A stretch of 64,000 bases of DNA from Dryas octopetala (GCA_963921425.1 OY992832.1:4402001-4466000); one strand, 5' to 3'; positions 25,294-38,358 are shown, numbered from the stretch's first letter. Numbers and translations are program-made. The notes: generated by a model not told the origin, from the sequence alone.

Positions 25294-26599
25294 ATGCTTG
25301 CCCTTATAATCTAAGAGTGACTCTTCGGTGGGGCTTGCCCCATAGAAGATTTATCCCTGATCTGAGGAGTTCAATTTCACACCAAGTTTCACAATGAAGC
25401 AAAACACACGCACACACACACATACACTCAATTAGAGCATTGCACCGAATCTGACAAATAAAGTAAACGACAATAGATTAATTTGATGATTATATGTAAC
25501 TGAAACTTGATTCTATAATAGCTTTGGAATCCAAGAACACAGTCCGGACAGGCTTTTAATTCACAAAAGAATTAAAATGCAACTACAAATTTCAGAATGC
25601 GGGGTGATTTAACTATTGAGAGTATATTTTAAATAAAAAATGTAATGTGCTACTTTACAATATATTATATACTATATTTAACTTCTTCATTCATTATAAT
25701 TTGGTTTGAATTTACTCAAAAAAAATTTCATCACTTATTCTCATATTCAATAAAAAATAAAATAAAGCATCAACCTACATTTGAACTATGATATCGATCA
25801 ACGTTTATTGGGCCAAACACTTTTATGGGTCTGTCGTATGTGTCATTAACTATGTTTAGGTAGTACTTGAATAGAAACCTAACCTATTTATTAGAGGTGC
25901 CTCATAAATTAAATTTTGTGAAGCTCAAATAACGAATACGTAAAGTCACTCTTTAAATTATGCGTATCAAATAAAATCTAAATTTCTTGAATTAAATGAA
26001 ATTTCCTGTGTCATATGATGTAGTTCACTGGCATTAACATGATGAGGGTGTAAAAATCTAGTTCATATAAAAATTGCACATAGTGGAAATGAACCAAATG
26101 ATAATGCCAAGCAAAAGTTCAATGTACGTGTTCAAATTAACATTTGATGGATATCGGCATGCAACACATTTTCCGGGGGTGAGAAAGGACAAGATTTGTT
26201 GGGTTGAAGTTAATGATCATGAGGCTAAAAATGTCCATATGTGTGTACTTCACATAATGAATCGTCTTCTCTTAATATAAATTAAATCATTGAATCTTGC
26301 AAAAGGCAAAAAGTGAAAGCAGCAAAAATACGGCCATACCCTCGAGAGACAAGTTTGGAATTATCTAAGATTTGATGTTTCTTATGGATTCTATTTCTTT
26401 AGGTTTTGGAAATTAAGATTACCATAATATGCATCGAGTCAATGTTTGCGACAACTAATAGATTTTGTTTAGCATTAAGCAACGTGGTTAATTCTTGTCC
26501 AAAGAAACTTCATTATTATATCAATCACTTGCCGCGCGCATCAATTTTGCTCGTGCTTGGTGAGATTTGGAAGCCAACAAGCAATGCATTGCTCTCACT

Positions 26600-26890
26600 T
26601 TTTTTTTTTTTTTTTTTTTTTTTTTGAGTTGGGGAGGGGGATCAAACTTTGGTGCAGAGTAAGTAATTCCACGATTTTTCCAACTGAATTACCCAATAAC
26701 TACTATATTCTTTTTGTTAACCACTTTTTTTCTTTATTTTATCTTCATAGAGGTAACACTTATTTGTATATCGTATATAAATTTCGTGTAAATCGATTTT
26801 TTTTTTTTTATTACAGGGGAGGGGGAGGGTTCGAACCTAAATGTGCATGGGAGAGCTATTGTCCTCGGCTAAGCCAATCCCATTTCACGT
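26600..26890. repeat. Possible SINE-like remnants, reverse orientation
   Basis: Two units each begin with an oligo-T run (about 26600-26625 and 26798-26808) followed by a G-rich segment; the second contains GGTTCGAACC, which resembles a tRNA-type B box. This would fit tRNA-derived SINEs inserted on the minus strand, but an A box was not identified. Confidence 0.3.
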
Positions 26891-27676
26891 GTAAATCATA
26901 TTTATATGAGATATATTATATATGATTTAGTGAATGATATGGTACAAATAATATATTAACTTATGATACAACAACTTTAACAACCACAAAGAAAACACCA
27001 TCCTCACTCAAAGTAGAGATTTAGGGACAAAAATAGTCATTGCCAAAACATCTATAATTGGTGACAAGAAAAAATGAAAAATTATCTTTCGTTTTGGGTC
27101 CATTGATTACAAACAGAGTGGTCATGAATCATGATTGATTGAAATAATAGAAGCAAACATTTCTCTCCTCGTGGGGGCCACCCCATTATTTGACCTATCA
27201 TTTTGTTCCAAGTGCCCTCAGGATCAGGTGATCTTTAATGCAGAGGATCACAGAGGCGATTCAACTTGAGTATTATCCTCTCCGGCTCCTCTTGATTAGG
27301 ATTTAGGATTAAGTGACCACGATTTATGAGCCTCATTAAATAGATTATATCAATCTTTATTAGTGTTTTATTAATTTAATGGTATTTCCTTTATAATGTT
27401 AAAAATGTCTCTCATTAAAAGCAACTATGATTTGGAGTTAACCAAACTCCAAAGAGGTGTTTTAGTAATTTACCAATTTGGTTAAACAATAATGCTAAAA
27501 AAAATAATAATTAGGCTATATGCAAAAATCGCATTGTCTGATATGTGACGTGTCAATTACTAACTAATTATCGTAATAATTTGCATAAAAAATCAAATAA
27601 GAAAGAAGTGTTTTACCACTAAATCTAGAAACCCTAACCATATTCTTCAATGTTTTGTATTAATGCAACATGGTAA

Positions 27677-28256
27677 CAGTGACGGACACATAAATTTTTC
27701 TCCGTGGGGGCAAGCCAATAAACATTGACTAATGTTTCCAACATCAAAAAGTTTTTAAAAAATGACTAGGTTGATGCTTGCCCTTGTTGCTCATTCATTG
27801 AGGCATTTCAACAAACAGGTTGCCCCATCTCCAAAAAAAAAATAATGTTATATTTACCATATTTTTATATTATATTTTTATACCATCTTATGTGTCATTA
27901 TTTTACTGGACAAATTTTTTTTTTTTATTAATTTTTTTTTTTAGTGTCCAATGCATGAATGTCATGTAAGTTTCCGCATAAGGTGATATAAAATTATAGT
28001 ATAAAAATATGAAATATCTAGCACTACTGCTAAAAAAAACATTAAAAAAATAAACAATAATGCTAGTTGTCCCACATTTTTTTTCCCACATTTGTATCCC
28101 ACCTGATGTGTCATTACTTTATTAGAAGGGTATTTCCTTTTTCTTTTTTAGGTTTTATTTTTTAATTTGTAGTATCCAATGTATGAATGTCATGTAAGAT
28201 GGTATGAAATTGTGGGGGCAATTGCCTACACTCGCCCTATCATGGGTCCGCTCCTG
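27677..28256. mobile_element. hAT-like non-autonomous element, copy 2, with nested repeats
   Basis: The left end is CAGTGACGGACACA and the complement of the right end is CAGGAGCGGACCCATGA. The right 45 bp, with TGCCTACACTCGCCCTAT, match copy 1 at 24.2 kb, and the segment with CAACAAACAGGTTGCC matches copy 1 at about 24.17 kb. The middle is interrupted by two related AT-rich inverted repeats. Confidence 0.5.
27842..28208. mobile_element. Two related short inverted-repeat elements inside the hAT-like copy
   Basis: Unit 1 (about 27842-28031) has AT-rich ends that are roughly complementary over about 50 bp. Unit 2 (about 28056-28208) starts AATAATGCTAGTTGTCCCAC. Both share a middle with GTGTCATTA and TGAATGTCATGTAAG. 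They are diverged copies of one small family, nested or side by side. Confidence 0.45.
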
Positions 28257-30198
28257 ATGGCAAACATTTGTTTCTCTCAAAAGTTAATTTAAATGGGCAC
28301 TTTATTATTTTTTTTCTTATTATAAATATAAGATTTTTATGCATCTATCTATCAAGCATACTATCTAAAATTATTGGTGGTTGAATTCTTGTCGATATGT
28401 GATTATTGCTTTCAATGAAGTGACATGCTTTTGTTTCGATAATTCTTGGTTCAATTTAGTGCTTGAAAAGTTGTATTTAAGGTTCATTATCTTTACACAT
28501 GTTTGGATAAGCACTCCAAACTAAAGGTTTCTTTTTGATGATGGTGACATTTACTACCTTCAGGGTTGATTATTAACAAATTAATTAATTAACATGTTTT
28601 AGATGGTCATATGATTCATGCCGCTTGCCAAAAATAAGCCCTATAAAAGCAGATTAACAAGTTCTGCTTAATCAAGTAATTGCACATTGATTACAAAAAC
28701 TATGTCGCTCGAAATAAATAATATATGTATCAAGTTGACCATTACCAAATAAATTATGCCCACAAGTAATCCAAAAAAAGTTGGCCCCACATTGGATGTC
28801 AAATGATGAATGACTCACAATTGTTTTAATTTATTTGAGGGAGAATGATTCATAGATTTTGTCCAGAAGTTTTCATTAAAAATAAAAATAAAAATTGTAC
28901 ATAAGTTCCTTAGCCTATCTGACAAAAGAAAACCTCTTTAATTTGTATTGAAAGTTTGAAACAATTATTTCATCCCTCACGAATATTTCAAAAATTTAAA
29001 ACTTTTAGGTTAAAAATAAAACCTCACTACCATGGACGGATGGAACAACATGAGTTTAGGCTACAATCTATAACGCCGGTGTTGGTTTGAGAAGATGATA
29101 TATGAAGAGTGAAGAGAGGGGTACAATTATTCCTTTTAATGATTTTTATTTACAAAATTCGTCTTAGGTATCTACATTACACCACACCTTAGAAAGTTAT
29201 TTAATTAGTTATAATCACAGATAAATTAGTTCAAACAAAAGTTTAGAATTCAGAGATATTTGAAGCTCAAGTGGGTAGGATCGCTAAACTAGCTGGGGAA
29301 GATCTTAGAAAATATACAGATTTTATAAATTTGCTAATGCATTCAAGATATCAACTAACATGGACTGTTATACTCATTAGTGGTCTCACCGCCCTCACCA
29401 AAACAATTAAACAAATAGTCCCACGTTTTTTGCCACACATTTTGTATTAGGTCAATTTTGCTCATCACTTTGCCAGGCATATATGTTAATTGTGATTAGA
29501 CTAAACTTTTGTAATAATCTATAAGGAAAACATTTGTAATAAATACAATTATAAATGTTAATTATAGTTGAGATCAATAATACTAGAAAAATAATAATGT
29601 TCACTCACTTAACATAGAACGAAAAATTCGCCACTTACCTATTCATCCAATAACAAAATTTAATAATCGAAACCGTTAATGTTTTAGAACATTATTCAAA
29701 TTTTAAAAAATTAATTAAATCATAAACTATTTAACCAATATATTATTGTCAACATTTAAATAACCAAACAATTATCATTATGAGATTTAATTTGGAGTGC
29801 GTTGTAGTTTGAATTTTTTTTTTCTCGTAAATATGTAGAATTTAAAAAAAATATATATATATATAATATAGCAAGTGTAATATGTGGATGTTAATTTTGT
29901 TAGGTAAAAAGACGGTAGGACGAGTTAATATAATATAATATAGCACATGTAGCCCTGTAGGACGAGTTAAAAAGACGGTGAACAAAACGGTGAAATATGC
30001 AATGGGAAAATGGGCGGTTATAGTCGACCAAAGAAAAAAAAAAAAAAAATAGTTATAGAATATTAGACTAATAGACGGGTGTTCCCATCTATGAGACCGG
30101 TAGCGAAAGGGCAAAGAAAAATCTCCTGGCAATATCATCGAGTGTGGACAAGCTGAAGCAACCGGTGACCGAAGAAACCGGTAGGCCACATAGAAATA

Positions 30199-30219
30199 AG
30201 AAGAAGAAGAAGAAGAAGT
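30199..30219. repeat. AAG trinucleotide microsatellite
   Basis: (AAG)n of about seven units, roughly 600 bp upstream of the AP2 start codon. Confidence 0.75.
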
Positions 30220-30418
30220 ATTTAAAATTAAATATGTTATTCCCATCCGCTTAAAATGGGTCTGAAATGTTCCCTCACACGTCCTATCACCTCTCTCTCT
30301 CTTTGAGTCTATGAGACGATGGTTGTATGAGTAGTCTATGAGTCTAAGTTGTGCAATTTATGGTTATGGAATCGCAGAGAAATTAGACGCCGGCGATTTC
30401 ACTCCCCCCATCGCCGAC

Positions 30419-30426
30419 TATATATA
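30419..30426 (+). promoter_or_regulatory. TATA box of the AP2/TOE gene
   Basis: TATATATA about 390 bp before the ATG, between GC-rich CGCCGGCG sequence and a C/T-rich leader. Confidence 0.55.
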
Positions 30427-30629
30427 CATAATCGCAAATGCAAAGTCATTCGTATAGCTTTTTAGCTTACCTTAACTTCCACTCCTACCGTTACTCTCAG
30501 CTCTCTCCCCAAAACGACGCCGTCTAAGTCCCTTTTTGCTTTCTCCGGCTATCGCCCACGCACTTGCTACTGCTTCACTTTCTTGCTCTACTATTTCTCT
30601 TTTCTCAATTCTAAATTTGAGCTCCGATC

Positions 30630-30656
30630 ATGTGCTTCTCGGTCTGTTTGTATTAG
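30630..30656 (+). CDS. Upstream ORF in the AP2/TOE leader (8 codons)
   Basis: ATG at 30630 opens MCFSVCLY and stops at 30654-30656, 156 bp before the main start. If the TATA box at 30419 is used, it lies in the leader and could reduce translation of the main frame. Nothing in one sequence shows whether it is conserved. Confidence 0.35.
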   Translation: MCFSVCLY

Positions 30657-30812
30657 TGTCTGATCCGGTCGTTTTCCGCCGCCCGATTCAAGCCGGCGAT
30701 CGACGGTTCAGATTCTCTAGTACGACCTCAGTGAATACTGAATAGAAAACTGAGCTCAAAGTCCACAACCGGAGCTGAGTTTGGAAACGACGTCGGAAAG
30801 AGCCCGCTAGCC

Positions 30813-33800
30813 ATGTTAGATCTTAATCTCAACGTTGGAAACGACGTCGATTCGATGTTCGGGTTGCTTCCAGAAGGTTCTGGAAGCGGTGGCACCCAAA
30901 TGGACGAGTCGGGGACATCCAACTCGTCCGTCGTCAATGCGGACGCCTCCAGCGTCAACGACGACTCGTGCTCCACACGCGCCGCCAGAAACGACGTCGT
31001 CACGACGTTCAACTTCGATATTCTCAAGGTCCGGGGCGAAGACGAAGCCGTCGTGACCAAGGAGCTGTTTCCGGTGACCGGGGGTTTGACCAATTGGCCG
31101 GCCGGGCAGGGGCAGTCCTCGTCGTCCTCTTCCTCGTCGGTGAGAAGGAACTTGATCGAGCTTGGGTTCGGTCAGAGTGGGCCTACCGGAGAGGTCAGCT
31201 TGGTTCAGCAGAAACAACAACAACAACAACAACCAGCACCGCCACCACCGCAACAACAGCAGGTGAAGAAGAGCAGGAGAGGGCCAAGGTCTCGGAGCTC
31301 TCAGTACAGAGGAGTCACCTTCTATAGAAGAACTGGTAGATGGGAATCGCATATTTGGTTAGTCAAATTTTAATTAATTATTGATTATATTGGTTTTCTT
31401 TAAGTTGATTTTTTCAGTTTGAATGCAAATGGGTCTGTCTATTTTGGGTATTGATCCGTTATATTTATTTTGTTTTTCAAACTTGGTGTGTGCAGGGACT
31501 GTGGGAAACAAGTGTATTTGGGTATGGATTTTTGACCTTGTCTGTTTGATTGAGTTGAATTAAAGTAATTAGCTAATTATTAAGGCAACTATTTATTATG
31601 TTTTTCTATATGGAAAATTTTGATGAAAATTACGTGTTTGGTTTGAAATAGGTGGATTTGACACTGCTCATGCTGCGGCCAGGTAAAGGCCTTATTCAAA
31701 ATTTTTGCTTGAATTTCATATTTTTAGGTGATAAATTATTGTGGGGACTGTATGCATTTCTTTTTTCTTAAATTGGGTTTTCTGAATTTAGAGCCTACGA
31801 TCGAGCTGCTATTAAGTTCAGGGGAGTTGATGCTGATATCAATTACAATCTCAGTGACTATGAGGATGATTTGAAACAGGTGGGTTGGATAATGCACATA
31901 TTTCTTGATGAAACTAAATCTGATTAATTTAAAATGGTGACTGGAATCTGGTTTTAATCTATATTTAACGATTGGACAGATGAAGAACTTGACCAAAGAA
32001 GAGTTCGTGCACATACTACGTCGGCAGAGCACTGGTTTCTCGAGGGGGAGCTCAAGATATAGAGGAGTTACGCTGCACAAATGTGGCCGATGGGAAGCTC
32101 GAATGGGGCAGTTCCTCGGCAAAAAGTGAGGACTCATTTTATGGAATTTGAATTTCTTAATGTATGGTTTGGGTCTAGATATTATAAGCTTAGTGGCTGT
32201 TGGTTTGAACTGAGAATTGATTTCATATTAATTCTCAGTGGGTGGTTGTTTATGTCTTTACCTTGTTTGAATAAACAAGTCTCAGTGCCTAGTTCACAGA
32301 AAAAAAAAATTGTGGGGACGGTGGTTTTATCATGGAGATTACAATGCTTGCATGCAGGTATATATATCTTGGGCTATTCGACAGTGAAGTAGAAGCTGCA
32401 AGGTCCTAATGATCATGAATTACTCTCTTCCTCACTGAATTTATTACCCTGAATTCTCAACCTCATTAGGGTTCCATCCAACACCTCTCCCTTTTGATTT
32501 TTCTGGAAATCAGGGCTTATGACAAGGCAGCTATCAAATGTAATGGAAGGGAAGCGGTCACTAACTTTGAGCCAAGCACGTACGAAGGGGAGATGATAAC
32601 TGAGGCTGGTAGTGAAGGTATAATTTTACAAATGTCACTATTTTAACAAGTATTTTACACATATCTTCTGTTTCTAAACAGGTTATTGTCATTGTCATTG
32701 GCAAAAGTTCAAGAATTTTTTCTTCCTAAATTTATGCTTGATTTTTTGGATGCAGATGGCGACCACAATCTTGATCTGAATTTGGGGATATCTCCCTCTT
32801 CATTTGGAAATGGTCAAAAGGAAGGCGAGGGGCGTCTTCAGTTCCATTCTAGCCCTTATGATGGGCATGGTGGAAAGCATTTGAGGGTAACATAAGATTT
32901 TGATATATGTCAGTTTCTGTTGGTAGTTTAATATTGAGAATCCCCAAGATTCATAAGTTCCATAAAGTTCTTCAAGGAGGCCTCTTCAAGGTTTTCCTCA
33001 ATTGAATCCTATATAACAAAAAATAAAAAGAATCCGTGAAAATGAATCCTATAAAACAAAACAGAAAAAGGATCTCTGAAATTGAAGAAGACCTCTGGTG
33101 GAGCTCCATCTGTTTTGCTAGTCAAAATAAAATTAACTAGTCTTTGGCTCGTTTTTGATTCTCTCTCTTTCTCCCTTTGTAGGCATGGATGATAGTAAAA
33201 ACATGTCACCCATGTTTTGGTGCTAAAACTAAACGTTCTCTTCTGACTTTGCAGATGGAGCACCATACAAATGCAAGGATGAGTGATTCACCTTACAAAG
33301 GGCTAGTAATGACATCAGAGCACCCTCCATTATGGAATGGTGTATATCCTAGTTTCTTTTCCAGTGAGGTGAATTTAAATGCTTTGTCCATTGTCCGTTC
33401 CTCTAAATGTTTTGTCTATAAGTGGCACAAGTTGAGTTCTATTCTATTAGCTCTATGACTTTGTTTTATTCCTCTGACTGTACTGGTTGCTGAATATAAC
33501 TAATGAAGTTGCCAAAGAACACAACTTTCTAACTAAATTTAACTCAGCTCTGGTGCAAACTTAATAAGGTTGAGAGAGTTTGTATTCTGTGTGTTATAGT
33601 TTCATTTATGGATCGTAGATGCTTGGAAATCAAAAAATAATAATATAAATTGTTTAGACCGGTCCTTTTCTAAGTGCTTGTAGTTTGCTGGTTATGTTGT
33701 ATCAACAACTGGTATGACTTTAAACACAGACTGTGGAACTGTTGCTGCCATAGTGAACTTTGTGTAAACCCTATAACATGGTCTTATTTTCTTCTGTTGT

Positions 33801-34215
33801 TGAATTGTACAATTTTTTATGTGCAATGAGTGCTTTTTCCAATTTAGCTTTCATTTGTGTAAGACATGAAGAGTAAGTTATATATATTTCGTAGTACTGA
33901 GAAAGTTGGATATATTTTGCGAACAATAGGATCATTTGACAGGAATTTCACTCTTGAATCATTTGACAGGAAAGAGCAACAGAGAAGAGAATTGCATTAG
34001 GATCTCAAGGACACCCTCCCAATTGGGCTTGGCAAATGCATGGCCAGGTCAGTGCTACCCCAATGCCACTGTTCTCTACTGCAGCATCATCAGGATTCGC
34101 GTTTTCAGCTACTGCTCCCTCCGCTGCTGTCCTCCCCTTAAGACCCTCCACCGCAACAGCCCTTAATCTCTGCTTTACTTCACCAGCCACGGCTGCCACA
34201 CATACCTCTCAATAA
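30813..34215 (+). CDS. TOE1: AP2-domain transcriptional repressor, RAP2.7/TOE1 type
   Basis: Nuclear repressor of flowering and phase change, of the euAP2 miR172-target clade. Ten exons: 30813-31357, 31496-31521, 31652-31682, 31792-31879, 31980-32125, 32358-32402, 32514-32617, 32756-32886, 33255-33368, 33970-34215. They encode 491 aa; the tiny 26-nt and 31-nt exons are typical of euAP2 genes. LDLNLN at residues 2-7 is an EAR repression motif and LDLNLG after the second domain is a second one. A Gln/Pro-rich tract is at about 133-151 and a basic [12 protein letters not shown] stretch follows. AP2 domain 1 begins at YRGVTFYRR (165) and domain 2 at [13 protein letters not shown] (257). The last exon encodes AASSGF at the miR172 site. 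Introns 8 and 9 are long. Family assignment is very strong; TOE1 versus TOE2 orthology rests partly on the RAD51B and CNOT4 neighbours. Confidence 0.95.
33931..33971 (+). repeat. Duplicated 3' splice site before the last AP2 exon
   Basis: ATCATTTGACAGGA occurs at 33931-33944 and 33958-33971. Each copy ends in a usable AG. The second keeps the frame; using the first would add GAA TTT CAC TCT and then TGA. Confidence 0.8.
34079..34099 (+). promoter_or_regulatory. miR172 target site
   Basis: CTGCAGCATCATCAGGATTC in the coding part of the last exon. Against miR172 it pairs over nearly the full length, with one G:U pair in the middle and mismatches only at the ends. This is the known site of AP2/TOE genes, where miR172 acts by translational block and cleavage. 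Confidence 0.95.
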
Positions 34216-34686
34216 TTGCATTACTAAGTGAATGCCGTGGTCGCCTAAATTCCCTCCAAATTGAAAGGGCAACCATAGAAACGCTGGTCTTCAGATTCTT
34301 TGTATGATTCAAATAGAGATTGATATATACACTACAACTTGATTTCGGACTCCCTTTTATGGTCATTACCATACTCTGTTGGGTATATTAGTACTAAGAA
34401 ACTGCTTAGTCCACTTGCATTTGTTCTCAGAAATTTGTTGCAACTAAATTGAGTTCTCAAGTTAAACTATCAATTATGGTGGAATATATTTAAACCACTC
34501 TTGTTCAGAAAGAGATTGTTTTGTTTTGTGGCCTGAGTTCAGGAAGAGATTATTAATAGTGGCTCTTTTAAGACAGTTTTATAGATTGAAGGTTTGTTTA
34601 TTAATGTAAGCCGTACAAAACTCAGAGTATTTGTTCACTTGTGGCGTGCCAGACCCCACAGATAAAAAGTGATGTACAATACCTAG

Positions 34687-34740
34687 CAACACAAAACAAT
34701 TCTTTTTTTTTTTTTTTACCACTACAACACAAAACAATTC
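34687..34740. repeat. Micro-insertion between 16-bp direct repeats
   Basis: CAACACAAAACAATTC is perfect at 34687-34702 and 34725-34740. Between are fifteen T and ACCACTA. Confidence 0.75.
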
Positions 34741-36372
34741 AAATTGCAAAAGATACTGAACCAAAAGCATGAGGGTACTGTGTAGAAGTACAACATAATG
34801 CATGGGACACTTTTAGCGTTGGTGCTGTACTACATAATGCTTTAGCCTTTGCTAGTGGAAGAGGAACAAAATTGAGAAAAAAGGAATTGTTTCCCATAAC
34901 CCATTACTTTTACAATGAAAGCAATCTTCTAAGAAAAGATGACATGAAAATTCAATGGTCCTTTCTATCCTCAAGGGTTGGCTTTCCATCCTCTCAAAGG
35001 CCACAATCATATCCACCTACTGAACTTCCCAATTCTATACAATATAATACTAAGCTAAGGCCATTCCGATAATCAATTTCCTTTTCTTTTTTCAGTAAGA
35101 ATACTTGCAAAGAAAAAGTAGTCGTGACCTGCCACTTTTATACTTATTTTTTTAATCAAATACGATGTCTTCGTCAATCCTTTAAACCCCTTTGGTGTTG
35201 GTATGTAATTTTAGGTATCTAATACAATATCATCTAGTTCATTCACTATGCAAAAAAGTTGAACTAAGCTAATAATTCATTCACTATACAATATATTCCT
35301 TCTTCTCAAGAATATGTAGAGTAATGAACCATTTTTGTTTGGGCTACAATTCTTCTCCTTCATACAGAATTGCCCAATTGATTAAAATATGGTAAGAATT
35401 AAAATTAAAAAGAAAAAACATGGCAGATGAGATGAGTCCTATATTTTGGGAGTCCTTTTGTCTTTTTTGGTCTCTTAAATGTGTGAGCAACTGAGCACTG
35501 AGCAGTAATTGTGAGATGTTTATATGAGGTACTATGGTGACCCTAGCATTGTGAATTTGTGATTGGACAGCATTTATGAATTGGCAGGGGAATGGCCACG
35601 TAGCCAGCTCTGAGGGCCGTGACTGTCAGTGACTGAAAAAGTCATTTCACATTATACGAATCAATGGGGAATGGGATCATTGCATGAAATCTGATGCTAT
35701 TGTTCATTGGATATATTTGATATTTCTGTATCCTTGTACCGTCAAATCAATATCACACCCCCTCTCTCTCTAACATCGATAATTTCCAATCCTTTTTGGC
35801 TATTTTGTGATGTTAAATTGTTAATATCCTTCTTAAATAGTGACAAGTGAAGCACGTGATTCAACGGCCAACTCAAATTAAGCACGTGCACACCCTTGTA
35901 TTTTTTCACAAGAATATTATATTATTATATTGTTTCGTAAAGGACAACACGTACACCTCCACTTGTACAAGATAAGTGGGCCCTCGTAACCACCAAAATA
36001 AGACCCAAAACCCATTTTCTCTTTTTCTAATACAAGTTTCTATTCGCAAATGTATACACATATAACTGATTTGGAACTTGGAAGGGACCAACTAATTAAA
36101 CCTTGGCATCACAAAATTGTGGTAGAATTATATAATTCAAAATCACATGTGTGAACTCGATGTACATAAAAACTATGGCAACAGGTCATATAATTTCACG
36201 GAGACATATCGAAAATAAACCAAAAACGTGGGACACAGTAGTCAAAACATTTATAGTGTATGAAGATAAAACAATTATATTCCGTGTCAGTCATTTTTGG
36301 ATCTTTCTTTGTGGCACCAAGGTTCCAATTTCCATAGATTTATTTGCCCAATAGTTTAAAAGGTGGTTTCTT

Positions 36373-36592
36373 GACAATTCGTCCATTTATTTCATTTATT
36401 CAATAACAATGTTATAATCAAACGATTTTCTATTGAGTTGATTTTTTTTGCAGAAATAATATTTACTTAGTGCTTTAAAAACTGAGCCTAAACCTGCACT
36501 ACCAAACAAGTATTTTTGGGGGATTGGGTGACCTACAAGTACCCACAGGGGGTGACTCAAATATTGTCCTTAATAAAATATGTATACATTTT
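36373..36592. mobile_element. Diverged partial copy of the 10.4-kb inverted-repeat element
   Basis: GAGTTGATTTTTTTTGCAGA and the following sequence align with 10700-10740. The end GGGGGTGACTCAAATATTGT corresponds to the right end at 10808-10826. A clear left end was not found. Confidence 0.45.
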
Positions 36593-38358
36593 CATAATCC
36601 TCCCATGAAATTAACCCTTCTTTAGCCCCTCCTTGATGAAAGATTGGACATTTGAGGAGGACCATAGATGATAGATAGACCCCAACAAAGTTCTGAAACA
36701 CATGGTGGGCCTAAGCCCAATTGGATTATTATGAGTCTATTCTAATTCTATTGTCCCACCTATTTTTGTTGGTTTTAGACTTTTGGTTTTGGTTTGATGC
36801 TACTATGCTAGTACCACTACTAGTGTTTTCGGGTAGTTGGGGTGTCACACAGTGATTCTTAAATAAACATTTAATGTGTGGCAGTGAATGAGACACCCCA
36901 ACTGGAGGGGAATTGGTGATGGCTTTGTGGGCCTACAGTGGCCCAATTTTTACTGTAACTTTGTGATGGGTGACATCCACTTTTCAAAGGACCCCACAGC
37001 CGAACCCAATTGCTTTGCTTTACCTATGGTAATAGTTTTTGTAGTGACTTTTTCTAAGGAGACCAAAAGCTCCCAAAAGAAGCATATAATATAAGTGATT
37101 ATCGATCCATAAAGAGGTAGTATTTAAGTATAGTAAGGCACCTGTCATTCTTAAATTGTTCCTAAAAGGACTGGATTTTGTGGTCCACTTGTTTAATATA
37201 AGATACTATGATAGATAGGGCTTTATCCCTAGACTACTCAACACGTGCCAACATGAAGGATTACCAACGCCATACAAAAGAGATTGGTTCATTTTTGCAA
37301 CGCCTTGTGGTACCACACAAAAGGATCTCTATTCAAATTTTCTGTCGGAATACAATTTTTATAGTGCAATATCAATGTCTACTAGCATTACCAACCCCTC
37401 CCAAAGGCTCACCACTCACATCTTTACACTTCTTTCTTTCAACTAAATCCATTTTATTCAAAAGCCAAATAAATATCTGAAAACTTATTTTTTCTTACAT
37501 AGATACAAGTTTTTATGGTCAATTCATAGATACATGCTATACGGCAAGAGAAGTCACAATTTCCGGGTAAGACTGTCGTTTTACGGGAAAGAGATGTTGC
37601 TTTAGCCTTTAGGTAATGCGAGAAAATCCCATGTCCCATTTGGGCCAATAAAGAGCTACCACGAAGATAAGCAAAAGAAGAAATTGCCTTAAGAACCCAT
37701 TACCTATTTGGGCCAAAAGCCCATGTACTATGTGAATGAGGTTTTTAAGACCACAACCACAAGCCCATGTCTTATTTGAATAAGAGCTGCCAAAACCATC
37801 TGGTGAGCCGAAAGCGAAGGCGTAAGTCTGTTACTAATTTACTATCAAAATTTCCTACATTGTTTAAAATTGTGGAAGGAAAGGTTTGTGCTTTGAAATT
37901 TAAATGGACTTCATTTCGAAGCATATAGGTTACAAACGTGGTAGAGACTTTTTTTTGAAAAGACTACTTGGAATCGCGGGTAGGTTATATGAATAATTTT
38001 GACCCTAGTTTTATTCAAACATGAAGTACTTAACCTTGGATACATTTACCAAAAAGCCCGATGAAGTAAACCAAAAACAGCTTCGATCAGATGGTTTCTA
38101 GCCATCCTGCACCGAACATCCAATGAGCAATTCATTGGAAATAATAATCTCATCCCTCAACCCCATATATATATATTATATATTATATATATTTATGTTT
38201 GTATAAATGTTTCTAACCAAAATTACAGCTCACGAAAACAAATCAGAAACCGATAAGATTGTGATGTCAATCCCCTGACTCAAACCCAACCTATCACAAG
38301 TCAACCCAAGAAAGAAGTTCCCTGAAAGATCTTCGCCCGCACACCACTGGCCCAATGG

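Larger units (their letters stand above)
17473..30400. other. Gene-empty 13-kb interval between RAD51B and the AP2 gene
   Basis: No exon series or conserved protein could be read here on either strand. The first few hundred bases are RAD51B 3' untranslated region. The rest holds micro-insertions (21636-21681, 23214-23293), two hAT-like elements (23657-24292, 27677-28256), nested inverted repeats, a possible SINE-like region near 26.6-26.9 kb, microsatellites and a short tandem duplication near 25.1-25.3 kb. Distal promoter elements of the AP2 gene or a non-coding transcript could lie here, but nothing in the sequence proves it. Confidence 0.55.

Noticed and set aside
30816-31352. 178-aa open frame antisense to AP2 exon 1, plus 73-aa and 119-aa frames in other registers
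   Set aside because: Shadows of the GC-rich coding exon; the plus-strand frame has the EAR motif, AP2 domain and splice sites.
33945-33957. In-frame extension of the last AP2 exon from the first acceptor as the main form
   Set aside because: It reaches TGA after four codons, so the second acceptor must give the main product. Kept only as a possible alternative splice.
35860-35890. Two CACGTG-containing AGCACGTG motifs
   Set aside because: G-box-like, but they lie between the 3' ends of two convergent genes with no promoter nearby.
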